Below, piece after piece: positions 24,561 to 35,929 of a stretch of 64,000 nt of DNA. The DNA is from Eretmocerus hayati (Eukaryota > Arthropoda > Insecta > Hymenoptera > Aphelinidae). The first letter of the stretch is position 1, and each line of letters starts with the position of its first letter. Below the pieces are notes generated by a model. That model was not told the origin of the DNA. It was given only the letters and a program-made list of their open reading frames with translations, and ran no database searches. The DNA is taken from NCBI GenBank assembly GCA_029851415.1, contig CM056742.1:57042454-57106453 (forward strand), given 5' to 3'. Both the position numbers and the translations under genes were made by a program.

Positions 24561-26224
24561 TTGATCGTCCGTTGCAGTCCCCAGACGCCGGGCGCGTAGA
24601 TGACGCAATCAAAATCGCGTCTACAGTGAGCAAAGAGAGGAAAATTAGAGGAGATCACGGCTCAAATCACCTCCAAATGAGGAGATGTCCGATGACGAAT
24701 CGGGATGTGAAATAGGAGAAAGAAGTAATATAGATGAATTTCCACCATTGCCTCAAACTAATGTGAATTCTTCTACTCAATCCTTGGAAATTGACAACAT
24801 TTTCCCAGTTGGAGACTCCAAAAGTTGTGAAATGATAGACGAAGTATCAATATTATGTATAGACTTTGGGACTGATGAGTGTATGAGCGAGCCAAGTAGA
24901 GTCAAGCATCTTGATATAATTGACAGATTTGGAATTTCATCCATTCATGGCATGGCTAGAAATGAGTTCAACTCAATGGGAATCAATTTTATACAAATGA
25001 ATGGCATGCGCAGGTAATTGTTGTGCCGACACCACACTAGTGAAATAGGATAGATCGATTAGTGGGGACCATTTGTTGAAATATGGAGGTGATTCAGTCC
25101 CCAAAGCCCGCTGTCTCAAATTCAAGAGTCTTTCAATTCCCGTTGTGAATGAAATGAACACGAAAGTGCCGCCAAATGGGATCAAAATGATGGATCTCGA
25201 ATACATGAGTCCTGTAAGAAAGAGTCAAGTGTCTGTCAGACATGCTACCAGAGATATTCATTTCGGAAATTCCATCGCAGAAAACTGTCACAAATTGATA
25301 GCAGCAGAACTGAGGAAAATCATCACATTTTCTCAGAATATGAAAAGTATCGATGGGGACGATGCTATACACGGTATTTGCGAATTATACATTGATACCC
25401 GTACAGCCGAGGAACAGCTTCTTGAAAAACAAAGCAATCGCGATCGAATTTCCACGCTCGCGAGCAAGATTGGAGGATATAACCACTCGCATTCAGATTC
25501 ATTGTGTAAAAATCTTACATCGCGTCCCGCGCTTTAGCTATCCGCGAGCGCAATTTCACGTAACACCGACGAGAAGAACCGTGGAATCGACGACAATGGA
25601 CTCGGCTTTGCACGTCGAGCCGAGAACCTTCCAAGTGATGGGAACGAGTCTTCACGAAGTTCTCAAATTCAACGGCGTTCTGAGGTGCGAAACAGTCGCG
25701 TCCAATTGCATTCAGCAGTTTTTGAAAAAAATCAGGTGGCATCCGCTTGACCGCCACGTAAGAAGCCTCCTTGGGCACTTGACGACAACGAGCAAGCGCG
25801 AACTTCGCAAAGAATCTTCGTAGTATAATGTCGTTCATGTTATAATAAAGCAAGTATTTCATTTTCTTATTCGAAAAATGTATATAAAGTCGTCGAGACA
25901 TTTGGAATGTGTCTCCAAAAGCATAAAATGGGCCTGGGAATATTTCAGAAAATTCAGTTCCCAAATACAATTATCGATCAACTCACAAAATGCAACCTTT
26001 TTGATTTTTATACTTTTCTCATAAAATCAGTAGCATGAATCTGTTGCAATTAAGCATCGAGGAATCTCCTTATACCGAACAAAACCAGAGAAAATTGAAA
26101 AATACCTCTGAGCGAGGTGACGAGAACCTGCTCAAAGTGGCAGCTAGATCGGCACTGCCAATGGCGACATTCGACATCCAGAGCCAGGACTGAGCAGTAG
26201 CTTTGCATCTTGTAGACATACTTA
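24561..26224 (+). other. Interior of the LTR element, unidentified coding-like remnants
   Basis: Open stretches at 24685-25017 (acidic, ELPPLP-like start) and 25073-25537 / 25353-25823 follow the gag and could be degraded protease or linker sequence. I find no DTG, no YXDD and no integrase zinc-binding motif, so no assignment is made. Confidence 0.35.
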
Positions 26225-26553
26225 CAAGGGGAGGACCAGACCTTTGGATCACCAATCTTGTACAAAATTTTTTTACAGTTTTGTATTACCTAGAATATGA
26301 AGAATCCAGAGTAACTCCGTCAAATGGGCCTCCTGTTCAGAGTTACAGCCCATGACATTAACATTGCCCATATAGGCCCATGTTAAAAAGTGATATGTAC
26401 AGGTATACTGGCAACGCTAACATTTCTGCTTGTGGCTCTGGACAGAAGGCCCATTTGACGGAGTTACTCTGGATTCTTCATATTCTAGGTGACACAAAAC
26501 TGTAAAAAAAATTTGGAAAGGATTGGTGATCCAAAGGTTAGGTCCTCCCCTTG
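26225..26553. mobile_element. 329-bp MITE with long TIRs and TTA target duplication
   Basis: The terminal inverted repeats (about 120 bp, outermost CAAGGGGAGGACC) run from 26225 inward and from 26553 inward, around a centre at about 26346-26431. TTA occurs immediately before (26222-26224) and after (26554-26556). A 3-bp TWA duplication is typical of PIF/Harbinger-derived MITEs. The superfamily assignment rests only on that. Confidence 0.85.
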
Positions 26554-26556
26554 TTA

Positions 26557-29096
26557 GTCTCAAAGCACCAAACAGCTGATTTTGTTATCGGCCAGGAGGA
26601 ATGTCAGCAAAGGAACGGCAACACTGCCACATACCAAAGTCAGCAAATATAGGAAGAGTATATAATACTTCCTTGAAGGCTGAATGGAATGACTCATCTC
26701 GTACAATCTCGAAAAGAGAGCTACTGTGCGAGATCAGCTCAAAAAGTAAACAGTGCGTCACTCGGATTGATTTACGACCGACCCGCAGAACTGAAAAATT
26801 CTCCCCCCGAATTTCCAAAATTTTCCAAAAACTTTTATTGGAACGGCTTCCTCAGTGATCAAAGTCCACCCTTTCCAATTTCCAACTCGATCGGACGATT
26901 TGTTCCGGAGCTATAACTTGCACCGCAGTGCACCCAAATTGCACCCACCAAGACCACTCTTCACCTCGTGACAAAGCACCCGTGCCACAAATCGCCGCAG
27001 CACAAAACACAGCAGGTCACTCTCACTACACACACGGGTACTCATTCAAACACTTACAGAGTCATTTTGAACCCGACACCTAGCTCAAGGTCGAGAAAAC
27101 GGCCGATTTTTCAGTAAAATCGTTCGAAAAAGTCAACTCCAAAATTTTGAAAGGTAGAGTCAAAAAACGCATAAATTGATGCGTATCACGATCAGATACG
27201 GTAGATTAGATCCAAAACTATCTGTTCTCATCATTTGTATAGCAAAAAAGAACGCAGAGGAGTTAGAGATGTAATTTGAGACGTTATGACTTTTCATCGA
27301 AAAGTAGCCGAAAAATGCGTATTTCTATTGAAAAATTCGATACCACGACATGAATTTTGCTCAAATTACGGTCATGAACTCTCATCACTGTGAAAAATCT
27401 ATAGCATTGAGTATACTAATAGCTATAAATACCATTAGAAGCTTCAAAAATGAGATCACAGGATTTTGATGGGAAAAATGTAGTATTTCCATGCGAAATT
27501 TGCCAGTATGCGAAAACTCAAATTTCTCACCTCAGAATTCGAATTTCGTGGTGCAATTGTAAATGATAGATTGATTAATGTAATACCTTGAAGTAAGACC
27601 AACGACAGAAACCCATGAGTGAATATGAAAATTTTTAGACCACTTTTTTATATAGTCCAAGCTACATTCGAAAACTTACCGTCGGCACTAAATATAAGTA
27701 CGTATTTTGTTATATATCGAGAAGTTATGATGATATCAACTCCAAAATTGGTATGAATATTCCTTATACCGCATATCAGCAGAATCAGAACCGACCGACT
27801 ACCCAAGAATTTTCAAATCACCACAGTAGAGTGGAAACCCAGATAAATTACAGTTTCTCGTACGTAAATGAGAGTACCCAAAGAACGGTCATAACTTGGT
27901 CAGGTTTGACTCAATTTCAACGTTCAAACGCTTGAATTCAAGGTCTTGCCAAGCACTATCTGACTATCCCATCGGAAATGTCCAGAAAAAGCAAATTTTG
28001 AAAATTGTCACGGTGCGGAATTCACAATTTCATGTTTCAAAAGAATCATTTGCCATGCTATTTGAACCAAAACTCCATATAATAATCAGTCCGAAAATAT
28101 TATAATATGAGAATCGAATAGAAGTGAGACTTAGAAAAGTGAGACTTAGAATCATCTCAAGAAAAAGGGAGTATTTCTTGCGGCTGATGGAAAATGACCC
28201 CATAGCTGCAAGCGATAAAAATTTCTCAATGCTATACCCAACTTTGGCAGTATAGAGCTGATATATAGTACCTATACTTATTGTATATCAGAGAACAAAG
28301 GAGAAACAGTGAAAGACCGATAGAAATAGTCGAGCTCTTCTCTCAAATCAACTGAGCCATATTTTGAATCTGACGAATTTCACTTTTAAACAAAATACCC
28401 AACTATGGACAATTATATTACGTATAATGTTTGTTTATTGTATAATTTATTAATAACATCCAAGGTACTGTTCATACAAAAAATGAACTTTTTCGGGAAG
28501 AATTTGTCAATCAAATTAAGTTATAGGACCTCATATAAATAACCATAGAATTGAGGAACATTGTTTATAAACAATCTATTGTTAATAATTTTTTCCAGAC
28601 ATTTCAATGCTCTCATAATTTTGTTGAACATTTGCATCAAATAGATGTATGGAACCTCATATATTCATACAATTAAGGAGATTAGTTGTTAATAATTAAT
28701 TGTTAATAGTTTTAAAAAATTTCATTGAACATATTTATGATTTTTGGAAATTCATCGAACATGTTTCCAACTTTCAAGCATAATCGTATTCAAACAAAAA
28801 AAAATCACATCTTGTAAGATTAGAAATAAGAGAATGAAAGTATTTCAGTCTAAACGATTATAATGAGAGAGTTCGCGATAAGAATTTGTATCGTGACACA
28901 CACAAACACTGACACTCTCGCTCTCACATGACTTTACACATACATTCATACTAGCATGTGCTTGCTCGCGCAAGCACTATAATATGACATATGACCGCAA
29001 CCATATGTTTCGAAGGCCATTCAAGAGGCCACAGCTGATATATTGTAATATAGGTCACCGCATCGGGGACGATGCGAGTCTCCGGCCAGGCACGCC
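26557..29096. other. Interior of the LTR element, no pol found
   Basis: AT-rich sequence without recognisable protein motifs; several short repeats of TTGTTAATAATT type occur at 28560-28720. This is where RT, RNase H and integrase would be expected. None is visible. Confidence 0.45.
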
Positions 29097-29383
29097 TGTG
29101 ACGTGGTGAGTCTCGAGCCTCCGGCCCACGCCTCTCCCCGTCACCTGACGATGCACCAGGTGCACCGTGAGCGTTTCTGACGGACAATCGCCCGTTTCCC
29201 CACCAAAGGCGATGTCGCGTCGCGGACCCATCGTCGCGGACGATGGGCCACACCGCGGATAGACAGCTCTGACCAACCGAATAATTCACACACTCTCCCT
29301 CAACCATCAATCATCTCTCGTACATAAGAGTCACTCTTCAACCCAATTACTCGTGTTCATTCTGGAGACTGAACCACGTTACA
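29097..29383 (+). repeat. 3' LTR
   Basis: 287 bp, starts TGTGACGTGG and ends CCACGTTACA, followed by target duplication CCCG. It differs from the 5' LTR by scattered substitutions and a short indel near its end, indicating an old insertion. Confidence 0.88.
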
Positions 29384-29387
29384 CCCG

Positions 29388-29690
29388 GAATCCTTGCGAT
29401 TTGGATTAAATGTCGAGAAGACGAACAATCATCATCACCTGACTTGAAACCATCTTCTCGTCGTTCGGCTCGAATCGCGAGGGAATCGGAAGAAAGTGCG
29501 AATAACCTGAGCGCGGATACCTCCTAACCTATAATGTAGGCAAATATTTCTCACTCTTATCCGATTCATTTGCGATTGAGGCTAAACGAGGAGGAGATGG
29601 ATCCAAGTCAGGTGATGATGACAGGTATTTGTCTTCCCGTTGTTTAGCTCAAATCGCAAGGATATCGGACAGAAGTGCGAATAACTTCCA
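29388..29690. repeat. Two tandem copies of a palindromic unit of about 150 bp
   Basis: The unit reads TTATTCGCACTT...CCTTGCGATTTG...CATCATCACCTGACTTG...CATCT and then its own inverse. Copy 2 is at about 29545-29690. Copy 1 is split by the LTR element: its left tip is at about 21595-21625 and the remainder at 29388-29515. The shared words CATCATCACCTGACTTG and GCGATT appear in both orientations. Confidence 0.7.
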
Positions 29691-31078
29691 GCAAGCATGG
29701 TGATGGCATAGCCTTCACTCAATTTGCAGGGTTTGAAACAAGCTTCGAAATGAGCGGGGATACGTCGGAAAGTTTTGAGATGGACCAAGGCAGTGAAGTG
29801 AATCAGAGAAAATGGCCCAATCGGGATATAAGTAGGGTACACTCACCTTATATTGCGTGACTTATACGATATCAAACCTATCAATTCAAATGAAGAATCC
29901 ATGAATGATGGTATCCATGGAAGAATCTTCAAAAAGCGCTAACATCCCTCAGTTATATAAAACTACCAGAATTCGTGTTCATCACCCCAAAGATTTCGCT
30001 TGGAATCAGTCATAACCCATGTTGATATACATAGAGGGTTACAATACGCCAGAGGTTGCTATGATTCTATATCATGATTCTAGGCTGTCCTTCATTTTCC
30101 CACTCCTCAACTATTACACAATACCTGCTTATGATTATGGAATTCTGAAAATCATCTGGCATTCAGCTGCTCAGAGGCTCCTTGATTCGCTGGAAATCCA
30201 GCGCCCATGCAATTTGTGAATGAGTGAATCGCATGGAAAACTTGCCATCATATCTCTCGTGACTTGATGTAGACACCATCACTTTGTTGAGGCTCGTGAG
30301 TAGTTTGAAGTAGGACTGGGACTGTTCCGCGGATTTTTGAAAGATTCGGGTTCGGTGAGGAAATGTGGACGGATTCAACTATCCGGATAGTACCCAACTG
30401 TCCGTATATTTAGATCCGGCAGATTTTGTAGAGGAATTGAGATGTACACCTGGCGACAGGGAACATTCCACTATGTCGATCGCGTCGCGTGGTAGTGCCA
30501 ATAACAGCGATCCGTATTCGCTCTTGCGCTCTTATTACACCGGCCCACGAATTGAAGAAAGTTACCTTCCGAGCGAAGGGGGAAACATATTTCGATGTAA
30601 TATCGTGCGCTGAATCCGAAAAAGCCATCAGTTTTGATCTTACACCCCCAAAATTGCGAGATATTTGATGAAAAAATTTTTTTTCCTAGGCTCACTGGAT
30701 TCTTGTTCTCGGAATCGGAAAGAGGAGACAATTTCACGTCCAAATATGCATTCCAAGAGAACTTTTTTGATCGATCCTCGTAAAACACATGTCGACTACC
30801 AGCTATCGCCATGATATGAATCGTAGAGGGGCGATTCCAGTTAAGACCGTCCGAAAAAGTAAGGTCAAAAAATTAGATTCCCTCCGGGATGGAGTACATG
30901 ATTCTAGAGCTGAAATGAGGTGACACGTGTTTTTTGGTTAGCGTAGATCGACTCTGCATCGGAGCTATGCAAATTTCCAGTTTGGAGTTGAAGATTGAGA
31001 TTGGCACTCTGAATTTGGTAAAAGCTCCACAACTTTGCTTCTAAAGGGTCTTTTAAAACGGGGCTCCTCGGGAAAAAT
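29691..31078. other. Unassigned sequence
   Basis: No gene recognised. The plus ORF 30365-30613 (82 codons) and minus ORF 30812-30471 (113 codons) overlap each other on opposite strands and lack motifs. Confidence 0.4.
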
Positions 31079-31832
31079 CAAACACAATGTACCTTATCAG
31101 AATAGAACCCTATGGTGCTCAACATTTCGCATAGAGTCCCAAAAAGCGACAATTTGATGAATAATGGAAGAATGCAATTATTCGGAAAGATAAATTCGTA
31201 TCCTCTCGAAAATTCTTTTGAGAGTACTTCGAACGATGCCAAACGCGGTACTCCTGCTCCGACGGACGCTAAGAATTCGTGGGAAGCGCTAAAAGAATTC
31301 CCTGAAAATGAATTCAAAAGACCAGATTATAGTTGAAATTCGGTAACAACTATTGTGAGGAAGGTCTATTTCCTTCTCCAAGAGTATTGTAATCCCATGG
31401 AAGTGTTCCGAGACGGTTAATTTCGGGGGATGTCGCTAAATTCCGTTTTTGAGTGATTAGTGCTGAATTCAACGATGAATCCCGGATAGATCATCTTGGA
31501 AGACTTTCATGCGATAACAATACTCTTGGAAAAGGAAATAGACCTTTCTGACAATAGTTGTTACCGGATTTCAACAATTATCTGGTTTTTCGCATTTTTT
31601 CCAGGAAATCTTTTTTTAGCGCTTCCCAGGAATTTTGCGCGTCTACCGGAGCAGAAGCATCATGTTTGGCATTGCTCATGATACTCTCAGAAAAATTTCC
31701 AGAGAGATACGAATCTATCTTTTCAAGTGACTGCATTCTTCCATTCTCCATCAAACTGTCACTTTTTGGGACTTCATGCGAAATATTGAGCACCATAGGA
31801 TTCTATTTTGATAAGGTCCATTGTGTTTGACT
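31079..31832. repeat. Imperfect 0.75-kb inverted repeat with peptide-coding-like arms
   Basis: Arms at about 31079-31380 and 31518-31832 are inverted copies. Each encodes the same peptide reading outwards-in, starting VLNISH.VPKSD (plus 31112-31336; minus 31796-31578). The substitutions between them keep much of the peptide, so the repeat may derive from a coding segment. The right arm abuts the Penelope-like coding remnant at 31834. Confidence 0.7.
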
Positions 31833-31833
31833 T

Positions 31834-33275
31834 TTGCTTTTAGTTGATCGTTGTACTTTATTGGCACATAAAAAATTTCATCGAGAATATAAAGCCACGG
31901 TGACAAAACTTCTCTCTGATAATGGATATCCAATCGAGTTTATTAATGAGTGCATTTGCATAAGATTGAACCACCATGAAACTAATCATATTGTTGATCC
32001 CATTCAAAAACGAACCTTTGCTTCACAGTTGAAAGTATGCATGCCGAATAATCCTAATTTTTTCAACAAAAGTTCTAAGACATTCAAAAAATTCAATATC
32101 ATTACATTACCAAAGATAAACGAAAGTCTGAATGAAATTGTAAAATTGGGGAAAGATGTACAGTACCGTGCAAAAATTCCCCGAACGGGGGTTTGAAATC
32201 CTCTCTTGCAAAAACGTCGATTACTCGAGCCCAGATCAACGTAGAGGAATTTTGAAAAAAGCATCTTAAAGATGAGAGAAAATGCTAATCTTTTATGGTT
32301 TGCGATTTTTCTCTCAGCCCTTTTTGGCACCTCAAATAGCTGATGTAATTTCAAGGATTTCGAGAAAAAAACCGTTTTTACTCTATCGGCTGTGATTTGG
32401 ACGCGGATAAAAATAGAACAATTTTGCAAAAAGCATCTTGAAGAGCGGAGAAAATGCCATTTGCAATGATTTTTTGATTATTTTTTACGTCGTGTGAATA
32501 AGAGTGTGAGAGCTCTCAAAGTAGCCAAAACCGTAGTTCTTCGCCATTTTTACACGTATTTCATTGAAAATCCGAGGATCTGGCTACTTTAAGAGCTCTC
32601 ACACTCTCATTCACACGACGTAAAGAATAATCGAGAAATCATTGCGAATGGCATTTTTTCCGCTCTTCAAGATGCTTTTTGCAAAATTGTTCTATCTTTA
32701 TCCGCGTCCAAATTACAGCCGATAGAGTAAAAACGGTTTTTTCCTCGAAATCCTTGAAATTACATCAGCTATTTGAGGTACCAAGAGAGGCTAAAAGAAA
32801 AATCGAAGACCATAATAAGTTGGCGTTTTTCCTCATCTTTGAGATGTTATTTTCAAAATTCCTCTACGTTGATCTGGGCTCGAGCAATCGACGTTTTTGC
32901 AAGAGAGGATTTCATATCCCCGTTCAGGAATTTTTGCACGGTACTGTAGTTCCAAAATTTGACTCCACAGAAGTAGTGTATGAGTTGCAATGTACATTTT
33001 GACCAGCATCATATTTAGGGCAGACAAAGAGGCCACTATCAGTCAGAGTAAAAGAACATATAGACTTCAAGCAACCAAATTCAGTTGTTTCGCTTCATAT
33101 GAACGAGAATAATCATGAGTTCCACTGGAACAACACCAAAATTTTGGACAAAGAACCGAATTTTTATAGGAGATCTTTATCAGAAATGCTCTTTATAAAT
33201 TCTGACAGCAATAACATTTACTTGAAAGACGATGTACAAAATCGGAATCGAATCTACCAAAGTCTTACTATATAG
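31834..33275 (+). pseudogene. Penelope-like element: RT C-terminus and GIY-YIG endonuclease, interrupted
   Basis: From 31834 the frame encodes the post-RT region typical of Penelope-like elements (LLSDNGYPIEFINECI, then FNIITLPKINESLNEIVKLG). It is interrupted at 32161-32946 by a MITE. The same frame resumes at 32946 and leads into a GIY-YIG-like endonuclease segment (YLGQTKRPLSVRVKEH, about 33019-33066), ending after SEMLFINSDSNNIY at about 33275. An in-frame TGA at 33000-33002 sits just before YLGQT. The N-terminal RT with its YXDD box is missing; the element is 5'-truncated at the inverted repeat 31079-31832. Known family role: target-primed reverse transcription with GIY-YIG nicking. Confidence 0.8.
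32161..32946. mobile_element. 786-bp Tc1/mariner-type MITE inside the Penelope-like element
   Basis: The ends are CAGTACCGTGCAAAAATTCC and its complement. The arms of about 385 bp face each other around a short centre (about 32525-32580). TA occurs at 32159-32160 and 32947-32948. CAGT ends with a TA duplication are the hallmark of Tc1/mariner/pogo elements. Counting codons, removing the MITE plus one TA keeps the host frame open across the junction, which confirms the boundaries. The ORFs on both strands (32004-32429, 32679-33002) are arm translations. Confidence 0.92.
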
Positions 33276-33680
33276 CTATCTATCTTCTCCCCCCACTGAT
33301 TGAACTGTCCCACTCATCCTCCTCCTCTCTTCCTGTCTCTCTCCTTCTCACAAGCAAAACTCCTGCTTCCCATCACTTTTCAAGCTCAGCTGATCACCAC
33401 CCCTCCCCTTTCAATCCAATAATCTTCTCTCACTCTTTCGTTACCCGTCTCTTTCTACCACGACGCTTTTCACTCATTCGATGTAATGTATCAGATAGTC
33501 AGTCAAGAAAACTGCTTGACAACATGACGTTCAGCAGATCTATATCTGTTGAAAGAATTTTAAAATTTCAAATGTAGAATTGTCAGCAATTCAAGGTTTG
33601 TTTCTGTTAGAGATAGTGTGTTTGTGTAAACCAATTCCTCGTGTGAAAATATCGCATGTGGTTGTGTTCAAATTCTCTAG

Positions 33681-33735
33681 CCTGATGAGGCCATCGAATC
33701 TTGATGGCGAAACGTAGCAAATAAATGATTTGCAC
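33681..33735 (+). ncRNA. Hammerhead ribozyme core in the Penelope-like 3' region
   Basis: CTGATGA (33682-33688) is followed by a perfect stem II (GCCATC 33690-33695 / GATGGC 33703-33708) and GAAAC from 33709. Next comes a possible stem-loop GCAAAT/ATTTGC (about 33717-33733). The order CUGAUGA - stem II - GAAA is the conserved catalytic core of hammerhead ribozymes, and Penelope-like elements are known to carry them. I could not place stem I or the cleavage triplet, so activity is uncertain. Confidence 0.7.
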
Positions 33736-34159
33736 CAAAAAGCTGATTCTTCCACTCAATATCAGCCCCTAGTCCTACGAGATCGAGTTAATGTGGATAA
33801 TATCTATTTATGAATGCTTCCCTACAATCAAACAATTGCAGCGACATGTTCTACATTCCTCCAAAAGACCATGGGTCAATCAAATATCTGTCAACTCCAT
33901 TTTCCAAATTCTTGACGACTCATAACTACACTTAGTTTCAGATCCAAATTCATGAATCAGGCAAGATAATTGCAAGAAACTCAGAGCACTCTAGAAGCTA
34001 ATTCATAGAATAATTGATTTCTTCTCAATAATGGTTGATGTAAGTACTTGGAGTGCAAACTTGGATATTTTTTTATGAATGTGAATTTCCATGCTTTGAT
34101 AGGTTATTCTAATGTGTAAATTGAATTTACGCTGATGAATACCTTTGGAAGTCTATCTG
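33736..34159. other. Unassigned sequence
   Basis: 3' flank of the Penelope-like element. No gene or clear repeat seen. Confidence 0.4.
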
Positions 34160-35420
34160 TTTTGAAGAATCGAACTGCTTTCCAAGAAAGTTTCAGATCC
34201 ATTATTGTTTTTGAGCATGAATTATGGAATTGACGTAAAGTAAACCAAGACGGATCTGTTTGGGAGTATCCCCTGGTAAAAATATTTGACTCTAATATTC
34301 GACTCGAATATTAGACTCAAGTATTAGACTCAGGATTTGGGTCCTTTATTCGAGTCGAATATTCGAGTCGAATATTAGAGTCATTTTTTTGGGGAATTAA
34401 AATAAGCCACTCAGCCTTGTTAATAACTTTTCTCCGAGCTTTTCTCGATATTCCTAAGCCATTATATGGCCGGAAAATGAATGGAAAAAAGAAAAAAAAA
34501 CCCATCATTGGGATTTCGGGTGCCGACACCGGGATTCGAACTCACAACCTTTCGATTCTAAGTCCAACATTCTACGTCCGTGGCTAGCGAGACGAGATAC
34601 GGGTATTGACCTAAAAGGCGTACTTGAACTGTAAGTCACCGCATGGAGAATATATAGCATCCTGCTGCTCATTCGCTCATTTCACGATAATACATGTACT
34701 GTTGAAATGTTTCACAGTGAGTGACCCATTCGGAATAACGCTATATTCTCCATACGGCTGCCCACACTTGAAGTAAGCCTTTTAAGTATCCAAGGATATC
34801 TCGTCTCGCTGGCTACGGACGTAGAGGGTTGGACTTTGGACCGAAAGGTTGTGAGTTCAAACCCCGGTGTCGGCACCCGATATGTCATATTTGTATTTTT
34901 TTTTATTTTTTCCATTCATTTTCCGTCCATATAATGGCTCAAAAATATCGAGAAAAGTTATTAATAAGGCTGAGTCGGTTCCTTTAATTCCCCGAAAATT
35001 GACTCTAATATTCGACTCGAATATTCGACTCGAAATAGGACCCAAATCCTGAGTCTAATACTTGAGTCTAATATTCGAGTCGAATATTAGAGTCAAATAT
35101 TTTTACCAGGGTCAACCTGCTTCCCAAGGTGCTCTGTATCCATTCTTCTTCCTGAACACGAATTCTGGGATTGACGGATGGTGGATCTCAAAAAGGATCC
35201 GTTTGGGAGAATCAACCTGCTTCCAAGGAAGCTCTGGATACATTCTTGTTTCTCAACATGAATTTTGGAATTGATGGATGGTGAATCTGAAGGAGGATCT
35301 GTTCGGTAGAATCAACCTGCTCTCCAAGGAAGATCTGGATCCTTTTTTGTTCCTGCACATGGATTTTGGAACGGATAACAAATTCCAAAGAGATGGATCT
35401 TTTGCTCTTAATCAGGAATC
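34160..35420. repeat. Degenerate ~97-bp tandem repeat, interrupted by a MITE
   Basis: Units share TTTGGGAG.ATCAACCTGCTTCCAAGGAAGCTCTGGAT...GAATTTTGGAATTGA. Copies are at about 34160-34270, 35112-35206, 35207-35304 and 35305-35400. The first and second are separated by the element at 34271-35111. Confidence 0.75.
34271..35111. mobile_element. 841-bp foldback MITE with a tRNA-like segment in each arm
   Basis: The ends are CCCTGGTAAAAATATTTGAC and complement. The arms (about 34271-34680 and 34735-35111) face each other. TC precedes and follows, and neighbouring 97-bp units give the empty site (GAGAATCAACCTGC). Each arm contains a sub-palindrome of AATATTCGA.TCGAATATT type. Each arm also has a tRNA-like stretch: in the right arm a TGGCTACGGACG A-box-like word (about 34811) and GTGAGTTCAAACCCC, a good B box (about 34849-34864), with the mirror copy at about 34520-34590. 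Confidence 0.85.
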
Positions 35421-35929
35421 TTGAATCAATGATTGGAAATCTCATTTATGTTGAAAAATGAGTATACCCATTCCGTCAACATAAAATTTCGAAATTATCT
35501 TGTTTTAGAGGAAATGCTCTCTTATTTCCAAACCATTCACGTCTTCGAGCGTGAATATATTGGATGCGAAGATATAAGTGGTGGATCCACTGTGATTTGA
35601 AAAATCCAAATCTTTTCGAATAGTATTTTCAGATCATCCATTTTCGTCGAGTTGGGAACATTGAATGCTGATATTTGCTCTTTTTGAAGAGTAAGTCAAA
35701 TTTTTCACACTTGAGACTAGTTGAGACTGATCTTGTCTAAGTTTTTGAGCGCAGATTCTCACTCGAGCTAGTCCACAAGTCATCCACTCGTGCGCTAACA
35801 GGTCAGTATTGCCACGAACGAGAAGTTACATATAAGAACCCCATTCTAAGTGTCGCCATCTACACTTAGGATGTGCTACTAGTATGAGCCCGTCTGATCA
35901 CCCAAGAGAGTACATTATCCTCTTAATAC
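35421..35929. other. Unassigned sequence at the broken 3' side of the minus-strand Ty3/Gypsy element
   Basis: No gene seen. The reverse transcriptase homology from the right stops at about 35930, so this is beyond the deletion junction; a degraded LTR here cannot be excluded. Confidence 0.35.

Larger units (their letters stand above)
21626..29383 (+). mobile_element. 7.76-kb LTR retrotransposon with gag remnant and no visible pol
   Basis: Two direct repeats of 294 and 287 bp, both starting TGTGACGT and ending CCACGTTACA, lie at 21626-21919 and 29097-29383. They are flanked by CCCG at 21622-21625 and 29384-29387, a clean 4-bp target duplication. A TGGTGCTAGG stretch ten bases after the left LTR is a candidate primer binding site. 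The interior holds a frameshifted Ty3/Gypsy-type gag (22480-24560), but no reverse transcriptase, RNase H or integrase motif was seen in 25000-29096, so the element is non-autonomous or internally replaced. It disrupts a roughly 150-bp palindromic repeat (see 29388-29690). Confidence 0.85.
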
